Positions 1 to 10,548 of a DNA stretch of 64,000 nucleotides are shown one piece after another. A program made the translations under genes and the position numbers. A model generated the notes under the pieces. It saw only the letters and a program-made list of their open reading frames with translations, made no database searches and was not told the DNA's origin. Source of the DNA: Blakeslea trispora (Eukaryota; Mucoromycota; Mucoromycetes; Mucorales; Choanephoraceae); assembly GCA_025331445.1 (NCBI GenBank), contig JAIWNE010000130.1, forward strand, positions 27,950 to 91,949. The letters run 5' to 3'. The first letter of the stretch is position 1; the number at the start of each line of letters is the position of its first letter.

Positions 1-982
1 GTGCACTAGATAAAGGTGTTGGTAAACAGTGTTCTCTTTTTTACATTCATATCTTAACTTACTCTTTGCTTTCTATAGTGAGGAACTCCTCTGGCCCTAA
101 GTTGCCTGCCTTCCTCATTGTATTCGTCTTCTTGATCGGAGATCATCTCAGCAGTCAATACTTGCAGACATTCCTCATGTGGACCAAAGATGCCATCAAG
201 TTCGTTTCGATGATTCTCGTACGTCTCTCTTCTTCTGTCCAAGAGCTAAGTCAAAAAAGCAAATGCATGGTTAAGTAAGAGAGTTTTACAAATTCACTTT
301 ACACCAATTGAACTTACATATGTTTTACGAGTGTTGTACTTTGTTCTTTTCTGCAAACGTTCCTGTTCAGCCCACTCAATTCTGCCTTTCTCATGTTGTG
401 TTTTTGCTGATTGTATTGTTGAGTTAGGACTTCTTTAATGTACCTCTTTGCCATGTCTCTAGGCCACAGGTAATGGAGGTAGCATAGATGTACGAGTGAC
501 AGTTCAAGGTGTTTCCAATGATTGGTTTACATTGGGACCATTGTTGGGCCCATTGATCAGTTTTTCACCGAGATTCCAACCAGCAATCCCCAACTGTTTT
601 TCCTGTTCATCTAAAATGATTGACTAGAATGGTTATGAGAAGATGATTTCCTTAAATCAACAGGTATGATACTAACACGTATTTGCTTGAGTTCAATTTT
701 TGACCCAGGAAAGCCATGTTTCTTGTCTGCAGCAGGCTTGTTGTTGAACTTAGCCTTGAGTTCCTCATGGTCTGCAGACAGGTGGTCGAACTTGGTCTGG
801 TACAATTCTAAAGATCTCTTTGTGGCATCCAGTTCTTGAACTACTTCATCTAGTTTACGCTCTACTGCAGAGTTGTTCGAGCGAGGGGTGGGAGTAAGGC
901 GACGAGAGCTAGTTCCAACAGATGGAATGGCTCTGGTGTTGATAGCGGTGTTGTTGTTGTTGGTGGTAGTAGTGTGGAACAT
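1..982 (-). pseudogene. Decayed Plavaka accessory gene, copy A (partial, runs off left edge)
   Basis: This is a paralogue of the gene at 7389-8542. The first exon (982 down to about 670) encodes the same Ser/Thr-rich N-terminus (IPSVGTSSRR, TPRSNNSAVERKLDE), a coiled-coil-like segment and the GFPGSKIELKQIRVSI end. The second exon begins near 610 (DEQEKQLG, WNLGEKLI) but reaches a stop, and homology resumes in another frame (LWPRDMAKRYIKEVL). The third exon (about 242 to 66) is well kept (acidic SDQEDEYNEEG then VPHYRKQR). The last exon lies beyond the left edge. The broken second exon makes a full-length product unlikely. Family function is unknown; its place beside tnp2 transposases suggests an element-encoded accessory protein (inference). 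Confidence 0.6.
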
Positions 983-1547
983 GTTGTTATTTTATAATTA
1001 GAGATAAAAGCAGAAAGGATCACAAAAGCTGTCAGTTACCAAGCCTTTTATACTTATAGCATTAGATGTTACGATCTAAAGTATTTTGACACATTCGGAA
1101 TCTGAATACAACTTGGCTTGAGCGCCGAATAGATCAGGATAAAATATCAGATAGCTAAAAACCAATTAAAATTTTTTCAATCTCTTTTTCTCTTTCTTTT
1201 GTTTCTTTTTGTTTTCTTAAAACTTTTCCGAGTGGTTCATGGTATGTATCTCCTTATTAAAAAAAGAAATGTGTTTATTAATATGAATCAATGTATAGTA
1301 TTGCAAGACAAGTAACTGGTTTTAGTTGGTGCTATGTTTAGTGAGAAGGGGTATGTGATCGATCATCCTTTTTTGAAGCAAATCTAACAATGTCTTTCGT
1401 AGTAATAGATGGCTACTTACTCTATCCTAAAGATGTGTCTAAAGGGTTAAAGAACTAAAGAGGTTCATTATCTGTAATACTGTAAGTAAGAGAAAAATCT
1501 ACAAACGCTTATTTCTTTACTGATATTAACTTGAATTTATCTAATAG

Positions 1548-1778
1548 ATGGTCCATCCTCTATCCCTTTTGTGAAGGCTAGTGACCATGGTTGTTAAAAG
1601 GTAAATAATTTATTTATTGCTCATTTTCTCGATTGTTTCTAATGACTATTTTTTTATTATTTCAGTTTATTTCTACTTTCTATCTATTATTTACTGGTTA
1701 CAAGAAGAGATCTAGATGGATTCTACTCTATTCTGAATGAATGCCAAGAAAAATACGGTCAAAACGATGCATCTAAAG
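1548..1778 (+). other. Putative spliced exon pair in copy A (possibly non-coding)
   Basis: Two splice-bordered segments lie upstream of, and opposite to, the accessory gene: 1548-1600 (after ctaatag, before gtaaat) and 1666-1778 (after atttcag, before gtaagt). Copy B has the same arrangement at 9090-9138 and 9209-9311. I see no conserved protein in them. Either a small rapidly diverging protein or a spliced non-coding RNA is possible. This is an inference from splice-site spacing only. Confidence 0.3.
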
Positions 1779-2244
1779 GTAAGTGTAGTATGTAAAGACT
1801 ACCACAGCTATGGCTGGGTAAAGAGGTAAAGAAGGGTATGGGGGACCCAGTATATAGAGCATTAGATTAGCCAATGATGTACGGATAAAGATCCAATGGA
1901 TCGATCGTATAAACAATTTTTTTATTAAATAAACCAATAATATAAATGAATTCAAATGACGTTTTCCGTATTATATTTTAACCGAGTGGTAAATGAGTAA
2001 TAATGAAAGGGATATCAGCCAATAAAGAAAAGCAATGAGTACCAAATAAAGCATACATCTTTAAACCAAGGTCAAATAGCAAAGGAGTGTATTTGAAATG
2101 TTTGTGTAAAAATGTAACGTGGGAGAGCCTATGGGAGTTTAACAGTCTAAAGACCGAAGGAAACACAAAAGGTCTCTATAAGCCAATGACATGAAGCATA
2201 CTTCAATCAAAAGAGCAAATAGGATGAAAGGATTCCACTGTAAC

Positions 2245-2452
2245 TAATGAATAAAAACATGAGTTATATGGTACATACAGACTATAACTAATGAAGTTTG
2301 CCTGCTTAAAAAAACATGAGTTATACCCAGGTTAAGGCCTATAACTCATGAGGTGAGCTATACATGCTATTTTGAACATTAGTTAAATTTATGAGTTATA
2401 CGCAGGATATGCCCTATTCCTGCGTGTAATTCATGTTTTTTTTTCTGTAGTG
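2245..2452. repeat. Right terminus of CACTA/Plavaka copy A: subterminal repeats + hairpin + CTGTAGTG
   Basis: Several copies of ATGAGTTATA occur in both orientations (near 2260, 2310, 2340 and 2391). They end in a foldback, arms 2391-2407 and 2418-2434 (17 bp, two mismatches). A T-run and CTGTAGTG at 2445-2452 follow; the reverse complement is CACTACAG, the CACTA-type terminus. The other end of copy A must lie left of the window. Confidence 0.65.
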
Positions 2453-3674
2453 TACACTTGAGGCCTGAAAGTGATAAAAAATTTCCTACATTAAATGGGT
2501 CCTTTCACGGGGTCTTTAAGCAGTAAAAAATCAAATCTCTCAAAAATGGTCAGAATTTGCTGAAACTTGGACAGAGTGTATCCCTAATTGTCTGGAATAC
2601 ACCCATGTAAAAATATTCAAGTCTTTACTGCAAACATATGCTTCTTTATAGCTATTGAATTAAAATTTTATTTAACTTTTAAAAAAAAAAGGTCAAAAAA
2701 TTTCAAAGTGCTAAAAAATGTCTGGTTTCTAGGCTTTGTCACACGTTAAAAAAAGGAGACAAGCGGAAAACAAGCCAAACCCCCCGTTTTAAAACTGCTA
2801 AGTATGCTTAAAAAGGAACGATATGTTCTAAGCTGATACTATTAGTATTTTTGTTACTCATCGAGAAAGTCTCTTTAACTAGACCATCTCTTATTCTATC
2901 AAAAAACCATTCAATCACGATATTATGGCCAAACTTTCGCAAACATTGCATTTAGTAGCTATAAAAGTACGATTTACTACAATAAAAGGTGTCGTTTTGT
3001 AAAAAAGAATAGTTTATTATCGTTTAAGAGTTTAAATATGAATCATCTCTACACTTGGTTGAAGGCAGACGAAACACAACTGTCAATATACTGATGTTGA
3101 ACAAATATAGCTTCAAAGTACTAGATGAGCTGAAATCACGCTGTGTACACCTTACAGTCTGAATGGTATTAGTCTGTTTTAAAGAAAAAATAAATAAAAA
3201 AGAAAAAAAGTTGCCTTTTCCTTATTGTAACCAATAAAAATATCGGCAAGAAAAAAAAAGTCAGCAACACCAACGAGTGAAAGGCTCAGCAAATTTGTGT
3301 AGTCTCGATAAAATAGGAAATCTTAATGTCAAAATAATACCTTCAATAAAGAAAAATGAATAAGAAAATGAATTAGACGTAATTTTTAGCCAGCATCATT
3401 AAAGCGTTAATACGAGCATTTCTTGGGATAAAACCTGTTTTTATTTAATATATAACAGCTAAAAGGATTTAAAAAAGAATGGCATTGTTTCCAATCATTG
3501 ATTTCTAATCAACAAAAAGTCTCGATTTGTCTTCTTTCAAGGAACGAATGAAATATTTCTTACTACTTTAAGCCTGTGACAAGATGAATGCAAAAGCAGT
3601 ATAAAAGAACCACAAAAAAAAGGCATAGAATAGCTATTCAACTTTATTTGAAAATAACAACTACCTTACCTGAA
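2453..3674. other. AT-rich spacer between CACTA copy A and the tnp2 gene
   Basis: No gene seen. The start (2459-2485) resembles the GAGGCCTGAAAG subterminal repeat of copy B, so this stretch may belong to a related element. No CACTACA left end was found here. The last few hundred bases are presumably the transposase promoter. Confidence 0.4.
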
Positions 3675-6164
3675 ATGTCTGCTCGCTTTGTTCAAGAAAT
3701 CCAATGTACTCGCTGCACTGCCGAAGTCCAATGCTCTCGTTGTGCTGCTGCTACTCTCGAAAGGGTTTACTACTGCCATTGTGATACCTGTAAGATTACA
3801 TCAATGGATAAGCCTTTGGTCGATTTCAATGAATACAGATCTCATCAAAGACGCAACATGTTTGAAGGCATGAGATATGCACAGTGGAAGTTGACTATCT
3901 GTAAGTCCATTTGATATGAACATTAGTGAATGACCCTAACATATCATATCTCTTTATTACCTAGACGGAAAGAATGCCATCCATAATACTCCAAAGTACT
4001 ATCGCAGAGTGGTTACTGAAAATGTCGCTTCAATTGGCGAAGGTAAGTTATCCAGCATTTTGCATACACAGTGATCAGTTTCCTCTAATTCTTATCTTTT
4101 TAGTTGACGTTAATCAAGCTAGCCTTGAGAATGCTGAAGAACAACCCGCTAGTCCCATGGATTGTACTGACGCTTACTTTGATACCGAGCTTTGTGATGA
4201 TGGCGAACCATTCGATATGATCGATGATGATACAGCTTTTGAAGCATCTAGCTTTGAAAGTCAAAATGTCTTGCTTGACTATACATATTATTGTAAGTAT
4301 TATTCTATTGTCGATGATTAGACGTATATACTAATTTGTTTGATTTGTTTACTTAGCTGATAAGACTCCTCAATCCGAATTCTCAAAAGTCACTTCATCC
4401 ATTATATCATATCTTCAAAGCCAAAGTGTTCCCAACAAGCAAACTGAAGAAGTCATGGAAAAATTGAATGAGCTCTTGAGATTGCATGGTGACGAGTTCC
4501 GCCTTCCAAAAAGTGTTGCAACATTCAAAGAAAGAAATTCCCTTCAGTTGTTCAGCGCCGAAGGTATCAAGAACTATGCTGTGTGTCCTTCCTGCCACGA
4601 CTTGACCAGCATAAAGAAAAAACCTGTCATTACTGAAATGGTGTGTAATCGCTCTTTGGTCGGTGCCATCTACAAGCCAACCAATTCAAGAGAATTCTGT
4701 AGCGGACGCATATACGACTTTGAAAACAAGTCTGCAGGTGCACAACTTGTTGTACAGATGGTGTACTCTTACTGTTCAATAATCACAACCTTGAAAAAGC
4801 TCTTCTTGCGAAAGGGATTTGCAGATAAGGTCAAATCATTTAAAACCCGTCAGCCTGCTAGGGACTACTTGTCAGATCTATACGATGCCACTGGCTTTCT
4901 GGACTTCAAGACCTCTCCTGATGCGCCTTCCTTTGTCATGCAGTCTGATTACAACCTCTTGCTTTCTTTAAACATTGATTGGTTTAGTCCCTTTAACACT
5001 AATCACAGCGTCGGCTGTATATACCTTACTGTGCAAAATCTCCCAAAGCAACAAGGACGTGATTTGAAACACAACATGCTTTTGGTTGGTGTAATTCCTG
5101 GGCCAAGGGAACCCCCTACTACCGCCATCAACAAGTATCTTGCTCCTGTGGTTGAAGACCTAAAAGTACTGCTAGAAGGTGTCCAGATGAAGATGATTAT
5201 GCAAGATGGTAGCATCCAGCACCATACCGTGAAGGCTTGCTTGTATTCTGTTTGCTCTGATTTACCCGCAACAAAAAAACTAGCCGGAAGCATGTCTTTC
5301 AACAGCAGCCATGGATGTCATCTCTGCAAGACTAAATTCGCGATGTTTCCTAATACTGTCAGCAGGAGAAACTACTGCAACTGGAACTGCGAGCAATGGG
5401 AACGGAGAACCGTTGAAGAGACCAGGGAAAGCTCAAGAAAGTGGAAAGAAGCAAGAACCATTAGAGAGAGAACATTGTTGGAACAAAATAGTGGTGTCAG
5501 GTATTCTATACTTTTTGAGTCACCCTATTATTCGTATGGTACTTTGGCAATCGAACCTATGCATGTCTTGTATCTTGGTGTCGCGAGAAAGGCTCTCAAA
5601 ACGATGCTTTCAGAAGGTGCTTTTCTGGAGATAAAAAAGATTATGCAAGAATATCTTGACTTCGATCCCGATGCTTCCTGTGCCCCTATGGCTAAAAAAA
5701 TTGTGAAAGAAGGTTTGCCTTTCGTAAAAGCTGCCGAATACAAAGAATTTATGACCTCTGTTGCTGAACATGTCCTCTCTCCTCCTCTTTTAAATGCCTC
5801 TGATTACAATCTGATCATGCATCTCATCAATGCACTCCGACTCCTGAACTGCAATGTCATAAAGAAGACTGATGTCGAAATAGCCCACACTCATTTACTT
5901 GCTTTTGCTCGGGGGTTTGAACAACGCTTTGGCTCTCTAGCTGTTACCCCTAATTTCCACTTTATGCTTCATCTTCGTGAATGCATATACAAGTTTGGTC
6001 CTATTTCTTGCTTTTGGGCGTTTGGTTTCGAAAGAAACAACCTATTCATCAAAAACATCAATACAAATCACAAGCCAGGCTTTGAAAAAACTTACATGCA
6101 TCGAATGCAATCCATTATCTTTGCCGATGATTTTGATTCAGTTGCTCACTATATCGCACGCTAG
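3675..6164 (+). CDS. tnp2-like (Plavaka/CACTA, Transposase_21-type) transposase, four exons
   Basis: Exons by splice signals are 3675-3900, 3965-4042, 4104-4292 and 4357-6164, with donors gtaagt and acceptors tag. The three introns are 50-65 nt and the frame is open through all joins. The N-terminus is cysteine-rich (CTRC, CSRC, CHCDTC), like the zinc-ribbon start of tnp2 proteins. The large exon has a CHLCKTKF knuckle, EPMHVLYLGV (family consensus DPMHNLFLG) and RECIYKFGPISCFWAFGFER near the C-terminus, the core of a tnp2 DDE transposase that would cut and rejoin CACTA termini. The TAG at 6162-6164 seems early, because typical C-terminal sequence resumes at about 6655. The associated terminus is most likely 10,016. 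Catalytic acidic residues cannot be assigned without an alignment. Confidence 0.85.
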
Positions 6165-6654
6165 ATATTCCTCTGTTCTCTCTCTCTCTCTCTTCTGTTT
6201 CTTTGTTCTCTTTTTTCTTCCCTATCTATAGTTTTTTATATTAGTCTTCATATTTTGTAACTTCAATAAATTGATGTTGTTTAAAGAAACTTGTCTTGTG
6301 AATACTTTCTGTCTTTTGTTCGATCTTAAGAAAAGTCTGATGCGTTGATGACTGACCTAAAGAGTAAACATTTGTAAACTAGATTGTAAAAAAGACGTCA
6401 TGTCGCAAGTGATTAGCGTCTAAAGTCGCGTAAAAATATTGAGTAAAAAAAAGAAAGAAATGTTGGTTGTAATTTTTTCCAAGTTTGAAAGTCCTCTGGT
6501 AAGCTAAATTCGGAAAAGACTTCCTTTTTTAGCGGCTGCTTTTCAAATCAATTTAAAAAATGGTTACTCAAGTCTCTTTCTTTTCTCTTTTTATTGCCCA
6601 AATATCTAAAATGGAAAAACAAACGAAATACATAATAACTTTACAATTTTACCT
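6165..6654. other. Gap between transposase core and its C-terminal piece
   Basis: Contains a CT-rich tract (6178-6230), a possible AATAAA signal near 6265 and no convincing coding sequence. It may be a 3' UTR, a long intron or an insertion separating the two transposase pieces. Confidence 0.4.
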
Positions 6655-7319
6655 TTCGGATCAGATATTTCTCTTCATAGGGAAGACATTTATCAGTTTG
6701 CCGAAAAAGATAGTGATCCAATGGGTCATGAGCAGCTGCAGGAGGATGGCAATGTTATGCTTTCTTTAGCCAGGAGAGAATCGAGAAAACTAAGCCAAGA
6801 GGATTTTCATTGCCTAGAAGCCTATTATCATAGACGATATGAATCACATCTTGTTGTAGACAATATAGTGCAAAAAATCAAAAAGATAAAAGTACTGGGA
6901 GATGTATACAAGTCGCGCTTGACAGGTCGAGGTAGAGGATCTCAAATCTATGCCTACCGACCTGATGATTATGAAACGATGACTTGGAAGGAGTATTGAA
7001 CACTGAAGGCCAAGAGCACTTGCGCGCAGGAACTATTGAATACTTTTTCTTTCATGAGACAAAGTGTTATGAAGATGGTGATTACTTTCCAACTAACCAT
7101 TGCTTTGCTTTTGTTAGTTGGTACAAAAATCCTCGAGTCGGTGTGGATAGCATTACATCAGGCACAAGTGAGAGAAACAAGCCTTTTCGGAACGAGTATG
7201 AGGCTAAAAGCTCATACAGCATCTTGCCTGTACATAAGTTGTATGCGCGTGCACATATTCGTCGCAGTATTAACGACAGTCTCATTATTGCGCTTCAATT
7301 AACAAGAAGCCTTGCATAA
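6655..7319 (+). pseudogene. tnp2 transposase C-terminal region, frameshifted
   Basis: After an acceptor-like tttcggatcag, one frame reads SDISLHREDIYQFAEKDSDP and runs on to a stop at 6997-6999. Homology continues in the next frame from about 6990 (EHLRAGTIEYFFFHET, HCFAFVSWYKNP, ILPVHKLYARAHI) to a stop at 7319. This pattern (promoter-distal FF..H..FA.V.WY then PVH.L..R) is the usual C-terminal part of Plavaka tnp2 proteins. One indel near 6990 separates the halves. It could be a separate exon of the gene at 3675-6164 or a remnant. Confidence 0.6.
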
Positions 7320-7388
7320 GAAAATAAACATTTTTTTGCTTTTAAATTTTTTCACTCTTCTATTTATTTAGTTGAAACAAAAAAAAAA

Positions 7389-8542
7389 CTATACAAGTGT
7401 ATGGTCGATAGCCCATGCAGGTAGTTTTCGCAACTTCTTTGGGTTTCTGGCATGAACAACTTTGACTACACGTGAGCCTACTCTAGTTGGCACAAAGCTG
7501 TTGTTCATTCTTCGATTGTTGGCAGTGCGAAGTTCATCCAGTTTGTAAAAGAAATCAGTACACTTGACGATGGTGTTAAAAAAAAGTTATTCTTTTGCTC
7601 TCATGTAATATTATTAGCTATAGCATACCTGCTGCTTTCTGTAATGAGGCACTTTCTTGGCTCTCAGGAGTGTACCTTCTTCATCGTACTCGTCTTCTTG
7701 GTCTGATAACATTTCACTTGTCAAGACTTGCTGGCACTCTTCGTGGGTGCCAAAGACATTGGCCAGCTCTTCCTTAAACTCATTGTAGGCAGTTCTTCGT
7801 CTTGACAAAAGCTATAACAATATTTCAAGCATTTCAGTTAGCAACAGAACATGAAATATTACTTTATACACTATCAACTTACATGCGATTTACGAGTCTG
7901 CCAATTGTTTTTCTTCTTTTGCTGGTCTTGCTGTTCCATACTCAATGTCTTGTTTTTCTCGCTTTGCTTCTGACTGCAGTACTGTCTCCAAAGAACATAT
8001 TTTATATACTTGATGGCATTGTTCGTAGGCCACACATAGTTTGATGTGATGTACTGAAATCTGGTGTTGGCCAAAGTGTTCTTGATTATTTGCACCACAT
8101 GGAAACCATTCTCGGGACTCTTGATCAATGTCTCTTCGAGGTTCCAAGTAGCACCCTTCAACTGCTTTTCTTGTTCCTCTAACACAACAAGCTAAAACAA
8201 CAATTAGAAATTGACTTTGTTAAGATCATATACGTTGATACTAACACGAATCTGTTCCAGCTCTTTCTTAGATCCAGGAAAACCTTCATTGACATCATCT
8301 GTTGGATTGTTATCAAGTTTTGTTTTCATCTCTTCGTGAGCATTAGTGAGATTATCGATCAACATCTTATGCTCTTCCAATGATTTGTTGGCTTGCTCGA
8401 GACCTTTCAATGCTTCCTCAAGCTTGCGCTCCAAAGCGGATGTGCTTGACCGGGGAGTGGGAACAGAACGACGAGAGCCAGTTCCAACAGAAGGAATTGA
8501 TCTACCGTTGGCGTTTGAAGAGGGAGTACCGTTGTAAGACAT
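7389..8542 (-). CDS. Plavaka-associated accessory protein, four exons, 324 aa, function unknown
   Basis: Exons on the minus strand are 8542-8234, 8191-7883, 7811-7629 and 7562-7389. All four are multiples of three (309, 309, 183 and 174 nt including the stop), so every intron is phase 0, and all use GT..AG. The product has a Ser/Thr-rich start (IPSVGTGSRR), a coiled-coil-like Glu/Lys helix, WNLEETLI and VWPTNNAIKYIKYVL, an acidic stretch (SDQEDEYDEEG), then VPHYRKQQ and a basic C-terminus (RNPKKLRKLPAWAID). It is convergent with the transposase gene and has a decayed paralogue at 1-982. Similar acidic-then-basic proteins with a PAWAID-like end occur in other fungal tnp2 elements, from memory and not verified. 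A DNA-binding or regulatory role in transposition is inference. Confidence 0.7.
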
Positions 8543-9770
8543 AATAAGTGTTAAGTTTATAGAAAATACTATGAAAAAGAACTCATAAAACGGTCAGTTA
8601 CAAGGTCTTTATACTTGTAGCATCTAGTCTGTTTGTCTTCTTTGGGTAAAAAATCGGAATTAGAATAATACAAGTCCTGAGCGTTGATTGGAACAGGTCA
8701 AGAAAAAAGATGTAAAAACCAATAAAATTTTGTGTGTTCCTTTTTTTTCTCTTTATTTCCTTTTCTTTATCTTCTCTTCTCTCAGTGGTTCCAGGTTTGT
8801 ATTTCACAAAAAGAAAAGAGCTAATACTAATATAAGTCAACTTGTGTTTAAAGTAGCCTCAAGCTATCAGCTAGTGTTATTATTGTACATGATGCTAGAC
8901 AGGTAAACACTTTGCTTAGTTGTAAGAGCATCACTAACATTTATTTGTTCAAATTTTGTAGTGTATTGATTAGTTTTGCGGCTACGGTTGTTGTAAATAA
9001 GCTGGCAAACCCAACATAGGTTACTGAGTAAGTAAAAGGTTTTGATAAGCTTATTTAGTCGCTAACTTTGAGTTGATTCTATCTACTAGATGATCTGCTC
9101 TGTATATCTCTAAAGGCCAAATCCCAAAGCATCCAAAGGTGAGTTTTTTCGTTTATTTATCATATAATAAGCTGGTTCTAATCCTTTTCTTTTATTCTAT
9201 TTTTATAGTAATCTGTTTGCTTATGACAAGAACCAAGCCGCTTTTGCACTTTTTCGCCTTTCTGTAGCTGTTATGACAAGTATTCAGTGGCAAAAAAAGG
9301 TATATCCAAAGGTAAGTAAAAATTCTCAAGACTGCAATACGTTTGGCCAGTAAAGAGGCCAAAGTGAGCATGGGAACCTGGTACGTTTAATATAGAATAA
9401 GCCAATGGTGCGACGTATAGAGTACGCCCAATATATAGTATATAGTAATATTTGCAATAAATAAACCAATAATATTAAAGAATATAAAAACGTTTTCCGT
9501 ATCTTATTTGAACCGTATACCAAAAGAGTAATGATACAAGGCGTAGCAGCCAATAAACAAAAGCAATATACCAAATAAAGAATACATCTTTAAACCAAGG
9601 TCGAATAGCAAAGAAGTGTATTTATAGCATTCGTTAATAATGTAACATAAAAGAGCCTATGGGAATGAAACAGTGTAAACACCGAACTTTTTCTGGAGCC
9701 AATGACATGCTACACGTTTCAAGCAAAAGAGCAAATAGGATCGAGGTATAGGCCTGTAATGTTGGTTGAA
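8543..9770. other. Copy B region upstream of the accessory gene; putative + strand spliced transcript
   Basis: Likely holds the accessory gene promoter (pyrimidine/purine-rich near 8730-8800). On the + strand, splice-bordered segments occur at 9090-9138 (ctactag..gtgagt) and 9209-9311 (tttatag..gtaagt). They match the architecture of copy A at 1548-1778. No conserved protein seen. Confidence 0.35.
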
Positions 9771-9774
9771 AGTT

Positions 9775-10016
9775 AAAGATCACAGGCCGAAAGGTATGTT
9801 TTTTGCCAGCCTAAAGAAAGGTACATTTCACGGAAATTAAGGCCTGAAAGGTATAATTTTTGTCTGCTTAAAAATTTATACATTTCACGCAACATTGAGG
9901 CCTGAAAGGTATAATTTCGCTTAAATATACACCTTGTCACATTAATGTAGTTTGTACATTTCACGGAACTTTCGCCGTGAAAGTTCCGTGAAATGTATAA
10001 ATTTTTTTTTGTAGTG
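9775..10016. repeat. Right terminus of CACTA/Plavaka copy B: subterminal repeats + perfect hairpin + TGTAGTG
   Basis: GGCCTGAAAGGTAT-type repeats recur near 9787, 9840 and 9900, with CATTTCACGG motifs between. They end in a perfect 18-bp stem (9956-9973 with 9979-9996, 5-nt loop), a T-run, and TGTAGTG at 10,010-10,016. From 10,017 the sequence is Gypsy LTR, so this is the insertion junction. Confidence 0.75.
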
Positions 10017-10305
10017 TTGACTTTGCAGACACAAGCGAAATCCCTCAATTTCTAAGAAATTGGAATAGTAACAAAAAGAGGAAATTTAAACCAATTACAA
10101 ATAGTAACAGGCCTAACAAACGACAGCGCCTTCCGGAGCTTTAAAATATAATCATTTTTACAAGACTGATTTTGGAAATAATAAAAATCATCTTTTCTCC
10201 CATCTTAGTAAATATATACTTAAATAGTTTATTTTACCCTTAATAGCTATTTTAAGCGTATTTGACTACTTATAAACAAGCTCACTTCTATCAGCGAAGT
10301 TGACA
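10017..10305 (+). repeat. Gypsy 5' LTR, first 44 bp missing (interrupted by CACTA copy B)
   Basis: Matches 16,434-16,722 with no difference that I could see over 289 bp, ending ...GAAGTTGACA. The full 3' LTR is 333 bp (TGTCA...TGACA), so the first 44 bp are missing here and should lie beyond the left end of the CACTA insertion, outside the window. A TGGTAGCA primer-binding site follows at 10,308. Confidence 0.9.
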
Positions 10306-10307
10306 AT

Positions 10308-10323
10308 TGGTAGCATCTCTGCG
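10308..10323 (+). promoter_or_regulatory. Putative minus-strand primer-binding site
   Basis: TGGTAGCA starts 2 nt after the LTR end. The first 8 nt complement a tRNA ending UGCUACCA, as in eukaryotic initiator Met tRNA. The match beyond 8 nt is not established. Confidence 0.55.
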
Positions 10324-10548
10324 ATTTATCTTTTTCCGTGTTCCTGCAACTGCTTATCTTATTCAAGCCTTGCAACTTATCTATCCGCCACACAAATTAT
10401 TCCTGCAGCAGCATTTTCACACGTATTAATCACTGACAACTGTCGTCTCAGATTATCTTTGGAAATCTTCTCTCTGGTTCTAAAAACATCCTATACATTT
10501 GGTTCTATATCTCTCTTTCTTGGATTTTTTTTCTCTCTTTCTGGTTAA

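Noticed and set aside
2453..3674. Left CACTA terminus of copy B between 2453 and the transposase
   Set aside because: No CACTACA motif or matching hairpin seen; CACTT at 2456 does not match the right end beyond four bases, and the flank is not Gypsy LTR.
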